Source: Bacteroidota bacterium
GTDB lineage: Bacteria > Bacteroidota > Bacteroidia > Chitinophagales > Chitinophagaceae
Direction of reading: 5' to 3'
Length of the DNA stretch: 14,546 nucleotides
NCBI GenBank assembly: GCA_021780705.1
Contig: JAJXYG010000002.1
Coordinates: 1-14,546, forward strand
The position numbers and the translations under genes are program-made. Positions 6,255-13,028 of the stretch are shown here, in pieces (position 1 is the stretch's first letter; each line of letters opens with the position of its first letter). The notes under the pieces are model-generated. The model saw only the letters and a program-made list of their open reading frames with translations, ran no database searches and was not told where the DNA came from.

Positions 6255-7190
6255 ATGCCAGTAGTTGTGATTGCAGGCGGAAGAGGGCTGATAGGGCAAA
6301 AATTAACAAGCCATTTGACCGCCCGTAATTATGAGGTAATTGTCCTGACCCGCGACAAATCCTCCTTTCCCCAAACCCAGGGAGTGACCTACAGTACCTG
6401 GGATGTCTACCAGGGAATTTTTGACCCGGGGGTTTTCAGGGCCGCAGATGCGATAGTCCATCTTGCAGGAGCCGGGGTGATCGACCAAAAATGGACCGAG
6501 GCCTATAAACAGGAAATAGTCAACAGCCGGACAAAGGCTTCCAGGCTCCTGGTCCGGGCATATACCGAAAGCGGGAGCCGTGCCGGAGTGCTGGTGGCCG
6601 CCACCGCCATAGGATGGTACGGGCCTGACCCGAGTCCGCTCCACCGAAAGGAAGGGTTCATTGAAACGGACCCGGCAGCAGATGGTTTTCTGGCAGCTAC
6701 CTGCCTGGATTGGGAAAACAGCCTTGCCATCCCCAGGGAGGTGCCGCTCAGGATGGTGAAACTGAGGACAGGGATTGTATTATCCGCAGACGGCGGCGCC
6801 TATGAGAAATTTAAAAGCCCCCTTAAAATGGGAATTGCGGCCATCATGGGAAGCGGCAGACAAATGGTCAGCTGGATTCATATGGAGGACCTGTGCCGGA
6901 TGTTTGTGGAATCCATTGAAAACTCCCAAATCAGCGGAGTATATAATGCCGTAGCACCTGTACCCGTCTCCAACCGGAAACTCATTCTCGAAATGGCAGA
7001 AAAAGTCCGCCACAAATTTTTCATCCCGGTGCATGTCCCGGGATTTATTTTAAAACTGATCCTCGGGCAAAGAAGCATCGAAGTGTTGAAAAGTGCCACA
7101 GTGAGTTCCCGAAAAATCCGCGAATCCGGATTTACCTTTTTATATCCCAGCATAGAGTCGGCCCTCGCAGCGCTGGAACAGCGTTCCTGA
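6255..7190 (+). CDS. TIGR01777 family NAD(P)-binding epimerase-like protein
   Basis: A 311-residue atypical short-chain dehydrogenase of the SDR39U1/YfcH type, the usual length for the family. The Rossmann nucleotide-binding loop is AGGRGLIGQ (7-15). Next come the family motifs HLAGAGVIDQKWT (69-81), SRTKAS (91-96), TAIGWYGPD (117-125, with Tyr122 in the position of the SDR tyrosine), LRTGIVLSADGG (170-181) and SWIHMEDL (206-213). The C-terminal DUF1731 domain covers about 259-306. The natural substrate of the family is not established, so only NAD(P)-dependent sugar-nucleotide-like epimerase or reductase chemistry is suggested. The start ATG follows an A-rich leader (TTAAAAAA) typical of Bacteroidota genes. 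It is monocistronic: divergent from its left neighbour and convergent with the ABC permease, 20 bases away. Confidence 0.92.
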   Translation: MPVVVIAGGRGLIGQKLTSHLTARNYEVIVLTRDKSSFPQTQGVTYSTWDVYQGIFDPGVFRAADAIVHLAGAGVIDQKWTEAYKQEIVNSRTKASRLLVRAYTESGSRAGVLVAATAIGWYGPDPSPLHRKEGFIETDPAADGFLAATCLDWENSLAIPREVPLRMVKLRTGIVLSADGGAYEKFKSPLKMGIAAIMGSGRQMVSWIHMEDLCRMFVESIENSQISGVYNAVAPVPVSNRKLILEMAEKVRHKFFIPVHVPGFILKLILGQRSIEVLKSATVSSRKIRESGFTFLYPSIESALAALEQRS

Positions 7191-7210
7191 CAGGGCATAT
7201 TCCTGCCTGA

Positions 7211-7999
7211 TCAAAGGTCTTCCCTGGTGAATTTCAGCATGGCGAAAAAATAGTAGGCCCCGATATAGAGGATACTTACCAGCACCAGGATATATTCATC
7301 CGGAGCCCCTTTATAAATGACCTGGTTGCCAAAAGGGATGGGCAACATGACATCGGTAACCTGCAGGGGCAGGAAATACCCCAGCGGACTCAGGTCAAAT
7401 TTTAAATTGATCAGCAGGGTGAGCAGCCATTCAAAAATCAGTCCATAGAGAAAGAATACCGCCACGGCAGCACCGCTTCTTCGAAAAAGAATCCCCATGA
7501 ACATGGCAAAGGAGATATAGGCCACCGTCTGAATAAAAATGTATCCGATATTTTCTATGCCCATGAGGCTGAAGGAAGAACCGGTAGTAATCAGTCCAAA
7601 CATCAAAGCGACCAGCACGTTAAAAATGGTGGCTGCCAGACTGAACAGGATGGCAAAGACAAACTTCACCGTAATGAACTCAAAGCGGGTCCATCCATCG
7701 ATGATATTCTGTCGGTGGGTCTTGAAGTTGAACTCATTGGTGAGCAACATGATAAATAATATACCCGGAAAATACAGCAACCAGCTGCTCATCCAGCCCA
7801 CCGTCTGCCAGACTTTCGGAAAAGCGTAGGGTGACCCTACCAGCAAACCCGTCTGGGGGAGATTTTCCAGGCGCAGTTCATTAATATAATAGCCGGCATA
7901 ATTGATGCCCAGTATGGCAAAGGCATACAGGATGGTAAAGACCCAGAATGCTTTGTAGTCTTTTACCTTAAGCCACTCTATTTTTAAAAGGCGCACCAT
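7211..7999 (-). CDS. ABC-2 type transporter permease
   Basis: A 262-residue integral membrane protein with about six helices (roughly 18-36, 67-87, 113-135, 150-171, 176-198, 237-256). It begins MVRLLKIEWLKVKDYKAFW, an amphipathic N-terminal helix typical of ABC-2 permeases of the NatB/BcrB/GldF-like size. The segment NEFNFKTHRQNIIDGWTRFEFITVKF (88-113) is the usual cytoplasmic coupling region. It would form the channel for the ATPase encoded 5 bases upstream; the tight spacing implies translational coupling. The substrate cannot be read from sequence: antibiotic-peptide immunity, lipid or gliding-related export are all known for such pairs. Confidence 0.88.
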   Translation of the reverse strand: MVRLLKIEWLKVKDYKAFWVFTILYAFAILGINYAGYYINELRLENLPQTGLLVGSPYAFPKVWQTVGWMSSWLLYFPGILFIMLLTNEFNFKTHRQNIIDGWTRFEFITVKFVFAILFSLAATIFNVLVALMFGLITTGSSFSLMGIENIGYIFIQTVAYISFAMFMGILFRRSGAAVAVFFLYGLIFEWLLTLLINLKFDLSPLGYFLPLQVTDVMLPIPFGNQVIYKGAPDEYILVLVSILYIGAYYFFAMLKFTREDL

Positions 8000-8004
8000 G
8001 ACAG

Positions 8005-8895
8005 TTAGTTATTGGTGAGTTCAAAGAACCTGGCCTCCAGGCTTTTCTTTTTCAAAATCAGGTGATTGAGTACCACCCCGTGAGTAAAACAATGTGAATT
8101 GACGGATTCGAGATTGGCAGCACCCACAGGGAAAAACACCAGGGTCCTGCCGGATTCCCTGACCACCCGGGTCATCCCCGGCATCTGCTCCATGACTTTC
8201 CGGAGTTTTTCGGGATCGGCTGCATCGAGTTCCACCATGTCTTCATTGGATAATATTTCATTGACATCTCCGGAGGCGATCAGTTCCCCCTTTCTCAAAA
8301 TGGCCACATGGGTACAGACTTTTTCAACCTCATCCAGCAGGTGGCTTGCCATGATGATCGTTTTTCCTTCCGAGTGGAGCCTTTTCATCAATGCCCGGAT
8401 CTCTGCAATCCCCACCGGATCGAGCCCGTTGGTGGGTTCGTCAAAGACCAGCACTCCCGGGTTTCCGAGTAAACAGGAAGCAATCGCCAGCCGCTGTTTC
8501 ATCCCCAGGGAATAGGTGCTGAACCGGGAATTCTTTCGGGCCGTCAGGTCAACCTTTTTCAGGACATCCTCAATATCGGAGCGCCCATGCTGTTTGACGG
8601 CAGCCGCAATCTCCAGGTTCTTTACCCCGGAAAGGTAATGGTAGAAGTTAGGGGTTTCCAGCAGGGTGCCGATCCTGCTTCGTTGTTTTTCAGTCGGCGT
8701 TTCATCAAATAGCTGATAACTCCCGGAGGTGGGTTTAACGATGTCCATGATTGAAGCCAAAAGCGTCGTCTTGCCACTTCCGTTAGGACCTAGTATTCCA
8801 AATACAGACCCCTCCGGTACGGTAAGGCTCACATTTTTTAGCGCCTGAATTTTTCCATAAGATTTGGACAGGTTCGCTACCGTGAGAATCGACAT
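8005..8895 (-). CDS. ABC transporter ATP-binding protein (BcrA/CcmA-like)
   Basis: The 296-residue ATPase energises the adjacent permease. The nucleotide-binding domain (2-215) shows Walker A GPNGSGKTT (36-44), a Q-loop with Glu80 in GTLLETPNFY, a signature written as YSLGMKQR (128-135) instead of LSGGQ, Walker B VLVFDEP (148-154) with Glu153, a D-loop and the switch His185 in ASHLLDE. The SLGM signature and the Glu-type Q-loop are normal for the BcrA/NatA exporter group. A C-terminal domain of about 80 residues follows, as in that group. The frame extends upstream to a TTG at 8970, but those 25 residues are not ABC-like, so the ATG at 8893-8895 is used. It lies 71 bases after the metalloprotease gene and 5 bases before the permease gene. 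Confidence 0.93.
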   Translation of the reverse strand: MSILTVANLSKSYGKIQALKNVSLTVPEGSVFGILGPNGSGKTTLLASIMDIVKPTSGSYQLFDETPTEKQRSRIGTLLETPNFYHYLSGVKNLEIAAAVKQHGRSDIEDVLKKVDLTARKNSRFSTYSLGMKQRLAIASCLLGNPGVLVFDEPTNGLDPVGIAEIRALMKRLHSEGKTIIMASHLLDEVEKVCTHVAILRKGELIASGDVNEILSNEDMVELDAADPEKLRKVMEQMPGMTRVVRESGRTLVFFPVGAANLESVNSHCFTHGVVLNHLILKKKSLEARFFELTNN

Positions 8896-8966
8896 CGTTT
8901 CAGGTTTATTTACTGCAATATAATGGAAGCTGATTGAAAATCCATGTGTAAATGATCGGGAGCCGG

Positions 8967-9614
8967 TCAATGGGCTTCATGCCAGATGCTCGAAAAATCC
9001 CCCACCTTCGCCTTGTGCCCGGAATTAAAGGAGAGCCTGTGTAAGTTCAGCTGGTCAATATCGGACTGGAATACCCTTCTCGTATACGGGTTGAGTGTAC
9101 CTCCTGTCTGACCCGCGGGAATCGCCGGATCATACTGATATTCAGGATCCACCAGGGTGCCTCTAGGATACATGATTCCGGGAGCCCCCTGTCCTCTTAT
9201 GTCGAGTTTCCGGGGATGATCCAGACCCAGGGTGTGGCCATATTCATGTGCCGCAGTGGTGGAATGATTTACCAGGTTGTCCAGTTTGAAATAGCCGGTG
9301 TTGGAACCCAGCCCGTCGACAAAGGAAATATTTCCGGAAGCAAAGGATTCTATTCGAAAATAATTGTTACGGGGATCGGTGTTTTCGTATACGGCAGAAG
9401 GGGTGAGGTCAGGGGAGAAGATACCCCGGATATCAAAGAGTACCTCGTAGGGAACATGTTGTATATATACCGTGGCTGCAGGCTCGTTCCAGTGGTCTTC
9501 AATATCCTTTGCCACGCTCTGGCTGAGCATTTCACCTGCCGCCTTGCCATAGAAATAGATCACTGACCGGATCAGGAGCAATTGTCGGGTCGTAATTATT
9601 TCTGCCTCACCCAT
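8967..9614 (-). CDS. metzincin-type zinc metalloprotease, no signal peptide
   Basis: The 215-residue protein carries AAHEYGHTLGLDH (121-133), a perfect metzincin site HExxHxxGxxH: His123, His127 and His133 would bind zinc and Glu124 would activate water. A downstream GIMYPRG (147-152) places Met148 as the Met-turn. This resembles M10/M12-like peptidases. There is no signal peptide, no membrane segment and no propeptide with a cysteine switch. The N-terminus is MGEAEIITTRQLLLIRSVIYFYG, with a possible amphipathic helix. The C-terminus ends WHEAH and includes a second HxxxH-like cluster. The open frame reaches a TTG at 9668 inside fadN, but the ATG at 9612-9614, 4 bases after the fadN stop, is a better start and implies coupling. 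Substrate and location are unknown. I believe similar proteins occur in other Bacteroidota, but that is recollection. Confidence 0.83.
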   Translation of the reverse strand: MGEAEIITTRQLLLIRSVIYFYGKAAGEMLSQSVAKDIEDHWNEPAATVYIQHVPYEVLFDIRGIFSPDLTPSAVYENTDPRNNYFRIESFASGNISFVDGLGSNTGYFKLDNLVNHSTTAAHEYGHTLGLDHPRKLDIRGQGAPGIMYPRGTLVDPEYQYDPAIPAGQTGGTLNPYTRRVFQSDIDQLNLHRLSFNSGHKAKVGDFSSIWHEAH

Positions 9615-9618
9615 GAGT

Positions 9619-12024
9619 TTAATTTCTGATCGGTTTGCCGGATTTAAGCACGCTCTGGATTCTCTCAAGGGTTTTTCTTTCTCCGCAAAGACTCAGGAAG
9701 GCTTCCCGCTCCAGGTCCAGAAGATATTGTTCGCTGACCCGGGTAGGTTCGCTCAAGTCTCCCCCGCACATGACATAGGCCAGCTTCTTGGCGATCTTGA
9801 CATCATGCTCGCTGATGTAATTCCCGCGGTACATTTGATTGATTCCCGCGTAGAGGGCGCCCATGACGGAACGTCCGAGCACCTTGACATCGGTTCTTCT
9901 GACCGGGGTGGTATACCCCTGGTCATAAAGGTCAATCACGCTTTGTTTTGCCTCCGATATTCTTCTTCCCTGGTTGATTGAAACGGAGTCCCTGCCTTTT
10001 CTTAAAATACCCATCCCGTAGGCTTCAAATGCCGAAGTGGAGACTTTGGCGGTGCCAATGGTGAGGAACCTTTTTTGCAGGGTGATGGTTTCCGGTTCAC
10101 CCTCATGCATTTCATCAGCCGCCCTCAGGGTAAATTCCTTGGTGCCCCCACCTCCCGGAATCAGCCCCACGCCCAGTTCCACCAGCCCGATATAGGTTTC
10201 CGCCGCCGCCTGAATTTTGTCGCTATGAAGGGATAATTCACAACCGCCACCCAGGGCAAGCCCATGGGGGGCTATGACCACCGGTATGGAAGAATACCTT
10301 GCCCGCATCATGGTATTTTGAAACATGCGTATGGCCATGCCAAGTTCATCAAAATCCTGTTCGGTGGCATACATAAAGATCATGGCTACATTGGCTCCCG
10401 CACTGAACTGCGGACCTTCATTGGCAATAACCAGACCCTTGAACTTTTCCTCTGCCAGGGATATGGACGCATTCAGGGCTTCCAGGACCTCACTGCCCAT
10501 GCTCCCCATCTTGGTATTCCACTGCAGCCCCACTACCTCGCCACCCATATCATATAGATTGCAGGCACTGTTCTTCCAAACCGTCTGCTCCTTCAGGTCA
10601 CTGAGAATAATGAAGGCATCTCCTCCGGGAGCAGGCATGTAGGTCTTTTGGGCCACATCATAATAATACCGTCTGGCCTTTTCGACCTTGTAAAAGGAAT
10701 CATGACCCTGCTGAAGAAATTCATCTACCCAGGCAGCAGGGGCATACCCTGCTTCCTTCATGGCCTTTACGGTGCGGCCCACTCCCAATACATCCCAGGA
10801 TTCAAAGGGTCCTACCTCCCAGCCAAAACCTGCCTTCATGGCATCATCGATCCGGTACAGTTCATCGCTGATTTCAGGGATCCGGTGAGAGATATAGGAA
10901 AACAAACTGTAATGAAAGAGGCGGTAAAATTCTCCCGCCCGGTCTTTGCCTGCAGACAGGACCCGGATCCTTTCTATAATTTCTTCAATGGGCTTCGCCG
11001 CATCTATGGAAGGAAATTTGGGCCTTTTGCGGGCCGCATATTCAAAGGTCTGCAGATTCAGGGTGAGGATTTCCCTGGAACCGTCTGCAGCTTTGGTTTT
11101 TTTGAAAAATCCCTGGCCGGTTTTGTCACCCAGCCACTGGTGGTCCACCATCTTTTGCAACCACCCTGGAATCGTAAAAATATCCCTGGCTTCATCTGAA
11201 GGACAGTTGTCTTTCACCCCAATGGCTACTTTAACCAGGGTGTCAATGCCCACAACGTCGGCAGTCCTGAAGGTAGCCGACTTGGGTCGGCCCATCACCG
11301 GCCCCGTCAACAAATCAATCTCATCAATTCCCAACTGCAGTTTTTCCATGAGGTGGAAAATGGACATGATGCTGAACACCCCGATCCGGTTGGCAATAAA
11401 CGCAGGGGTATCCTTGCAAAGCACGGTGGTCTTGCCGAGGTACAGGTCGCCGTAATGCATCAGGAAGTCCACTACTTCCGGATCCGTATCAGCCGTAGGG
11501 ATTACTTCCAGCAGCCGCAGATACCTCGGCGGGTTAAAGAAATGGGTTCCGCAGAAATGCTTTCTGAAATCCTCACTCCTTCCCTCAGCCATCAGGTGTA
11601 TGGGAATCCCGGAGGTATTTGAGGTAATAAGGGTGCCTGGCTTCCGATATTGCGCTACCTGGTCCAGGACCGACTTTTTGATATCCAGTCGCTCCACCAC
11701 CACTTCTATGATCCAGTCACATCCCTGGATGTCAGCCATATTGTCTTCAAAGTTGCCGGTAGCGATCCGGGACGCCACCTCCGGGGAATAAACCGGGGAA
11801 GGACTCGATTTGAGCGCGGTAGCCAGAGATTCATTGACGATCCGGTTCTTTACGGCGGTATCCGCAAGGGTCATTCCCTTCTTTTGCTCTGTCTCGGTCA
11901 GGGAGCGGGGGGCAATATCGAGCAGGAGTACCTCAAGTCCTACTCCCGCAAAGTGACAGGCAATCCGGCTGCCCATGATTCCGCTTCCCAGCACGGCCAC
12001 TTTCTTTATCGTTCTCTTTTGCAT
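9619..12024 (-). CDS. 3-hydroxyacyl-CoA dehydrogenase / enoyl-CoA hydratase, FadN-like
   Basis: This 801-residue bifunctional enzyme hydrates enoyl-CoA and oxidises L-3-hydroxyacyl-CoA with NAD+ in fatty-acid beta-oxidation. The domain order is dehydrogenase first and hydratase last, as in Bacillus FadN (about 790 residues) and opposite to E. coli FadB. The NAD-binding loop is VLGSGIMGS (11-19). The dehydrogenase catalytic pair is His161 in GTHFFNPP and Glu173 in RLLEVI, 12 residues apart as in known enzymes. The C-terminal hydratase part (about 490-700) keeps GLALGGGCE (588-596) and GLVELGVG (613-620), so both catalytic glutamates, Glu596 and Glu616, are present. A possible operator lies just before the ATG. 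The usual thiolase and acyl-CoA dehydrogenase genes do not follow; a metalloprotease gene starts 4 bases after the stop. Confidence 0.93.
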   Translation of the reverse strand: MQKRTIKKVAVLGSGIMGSRIACHFAGVGLEVLLLDIAPRSLTETEQKKGMTLADTAVKNRIVNESLATALKSSPSPVYSPEVASRIATGNFEDNMADIQGCDWIIEVVVERLDIKKSVLDQVAQYRKPGTLITSNTSGIPIHLMAEGRSEDFRKHFCGTHFFNPPRYLRLLEVIPTADTDPEVVDFLMHYGDLYLGKTTVLCKDTPAFIANRIGVFSIMSIFHLMEKLQLGIDEIDLLTGPVMGRPKSATFRTADVVGIDTLVKVAIGVKDNCPSDEARDIFTIPGWLQKMVDHQWLGDKTGQGFFKKTKAADGSREILTLNLQTFEYAARKRPKFPSIDAAKPIEEIIERIRVLSAGKDRAGEFYRLFHYSLFSYISHRIPEISDELYRIDDAMKAGFGWEVGPFESWDVLGVGRTVKAMKEAGYAPAAWVDEFLQQGHDSFYKVEKARRYYYDVAQKTYMPAPGGDAFIILSDLKEQTVWKNSACNLYDMGGEVVGLQWNTKMGSMGSEVLEALNASISLAEEKFKGLVIANEGPQFSAGANVAMIFMYATEQDFDELGMAIRMFQNTMMRARYSSIPVVIAPHGLALGGGCELSLHSDKIQAAAETYIGLVELGVGLIPGGGGTKEFTLRAADEMHEGEPETITLQKRFLTIGTAKVSTSAFEAYGMGILRKGRDSVSINQGRRISEAKQSVIDLYDQGYTTPVRRTDVKVLGRSVMGALYAGINQMYRGNYISEHDVKIAKKLAYVMCGGDLSEPTRVSEQYLLDLEREAFLSLCGERKTLERIQSVLKSGKPIRN

Positions 12025-12030
12025 AAAAAT

Positions 12031-12048
12031 TAGTTAGTTAGACAACTA
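12031..12048 (-). promoter_or_regulatory. possible MarR-type operator before the FadN-like gene
   Basis: TAGTTAGACAACTA (12035-12048) is an inverted repeat with arms TAGTT and AACTA around a 4-base centre, preceded by a tandem TAGT. It lies 11-24 bases before the ATG, where a repressor would cover the promoter or start of transcription. Size and symmetry fit winged-helix repressors such as MarR or TetR proteins that control fatty-acid degradation genes; which regulator, if any, is not shown here. Confidence 0.38.
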
Positions 12049-12086
12049 TTTATGGTGAAATTAATTAAAATCCTCGTGCGGTTCTC

Positions 12087-12112
12087 AAAAAAAATTTCAG
12101 GAGCAGGCCTCC
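12087..12112 (-). terminator. possible intrinsic terminator after the beta-hydroxyacid dehydrogenase gene
   Basis: On the minus strand GGAG-GCCTG-CTCC (12100-12112) can form a short hairpin, followed after TGAAA by eight T (12087-12094). A further G/C-rich inverted element, CCGGACCGTGCCGG, precedes it at 12111-12124. The location, 22 bases after the stop at 12134, fits a terminator separating the metG block from the FadN-like gene. The stem is short and the T-run slightly displaced. Confidence 0.4.
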
Positions 12113-12133
12113 GGCACGGTCCGGGATCCAGGG

Positions 12134-13006
12134 TCAGGACCCTTCCAGAGAAAAGGCGGCCCAGTCAATATTTTCCTTTCCGTCACGAACCAGTTGGTCC
12201 ATCTTCTGGTGTATCAGGGAGGCCAACGGCATATTTTGGTCTGCCGAGGTCGCTTGCTGCAGCACCAGGTTGATGTCCTTCAGCCCCAGTTTCATGGAAA
12301 AGGCAGCCGGTTCAAATTGTTCCTTCAGGATGATCTGGCTATAACCGGCATACACCGGGTTGTTGAACAGGGTCTGGGTAAACATACCCCACATCTGGTG
12401 GGGATCAATCCCGCTCTTGCGGGCCAGCTGAATGCTCTCACCAATGGCTTCCAGGGCGGAGGCGATCAGGAAATTGCCGCACAGTTTTACCGTATTGGCC
12501 GCAGTAATCATGTCCCCGTAATCAAATACATTCATCCCCCCTGAATCTTTCAAAATAGGGGTGGCCCTGGTGCGCGCAGACCCCTCGCCTGAAATGACAT
12601 AATTTAATTTGCGCACCACCGCGGCCTCGGGTCTCCCGAAAACCGGCGCGGCCAGGTATTGCAATTTTTTTTCACCATGGCTTGCGGCAAGGTCTTCAGC
12701 AGTCCTGGGCAGAATCGTACTCAGGGAGATGTGCAGACTGCCCTTCGGAAGGTGAGACAATAAACCACCCTCTCCTTCGCAAATCAGGCGCAGGGCCTTG
12801 TCATCGGAAACAATGGAGAGTACTACCTCACACTGGGCGGCAAGTGCAGCAACGGATTGACTGACTTCAGCTCCCTTTTCTTTCAGGGGGGCTGTTTTGG
12901 ATAGGGTGCGATTGTATACCACCAGGGGATAGCCGCTTTCCAGCAGGTTCAGGGCAATGGGGGTGCCAAGGCTCCCCAGGCCAATGAAACCAATTTTTTG
13001 TTTCAT
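12134..13006 (-). CDS. NAD(P)-dependent beta-hydroxyacid dehydrogenase (3-hydroxyisobutyrate dehydrogenase family)
   Basis: The 290-residue protein is full length for the 3-hydroxyisobutyrate / 6-phosphogluconate dehydrogenase-like family. The N-terminal Rossmann loop is GFIGLGSLGTP (6-16) and NRT (32-34) begins the cofactor-selectivity region; an Arg after Asn suggests NADP is possible. The substrate loop is SLSTILPRTAEDLA (94-107), where DVSTxxP is usual. APVFGRPEAA (120-129) and the catalytic lysine in NTVKLCGN (Lys174) follow, with GLKDINL (241-247) in the all-helical C-terminal domain. The substrate (3-hydroxyisobutyrate, tartronate semialdehyde, succinic semialdehyde or an imine) cannot be assigned; FGRP in place of SGG points away from classical 3-hydroxyisobutyrate dehydrogenase. 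It starts 22 bases after metG, so read-through from metG is likely. Confidence 0.9.
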   Translation of the reverse strand: MKQKIGFIGLGSLGTPIALNLLESGYPLVVYNRTLSKTAPLKEKGAEVSQSVAALAAQCEVVLSIVSDDKALRLICEGEGGLLSHLPKGSLHISLSTILPRTAEDLAASHGEKKLQYLAAPVFGRPEAAVVRKLNYVISGEGSARTRATPILKDSGGMNVFDYGDMITAANTVKLCGNFLIASALEAIGESIQLARKSGIDPHQMWGMFTQTLFNNPVYAGYSQIILKEQFEPAAFSMKLGLKDINLVLQQATSADQNMPLASLIHQKMDQLVRDGKENIDWAAFSLEGS

Positions 13007-13028
13007 GGGGATATTTTTGAGTGATCGG

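Noticed and set aside
7175..7205. Small hairpins at the convergent end of the epimerase-like gene and ABC permease
   Set aside because: GGAAC-AGC-GTTCC and CAGG-CCTG have 4-5 base stems, partly in coding sequence, without T-runs; not enough for a terminator call.
8896..8970. Extended ABC ATPase start at a TTG
   Set aside because: The extra 25 residues have no ABC similarity, and the ATG at 8895 starts a standard ATPase N-terminus.
9615..9668. Extended metzincin start at a TTG inside the FadN-like gene
   Set aside because: It would overlap fadN by about 50 bases; the ATG 4 bases after the fadN stop is simpler.
10648..11199. 183-codon plus-strand open frame antisense to the FadN-like gene
   Set aside because: It is a shadow of the conserved dehydrogenase domain, with no family features.
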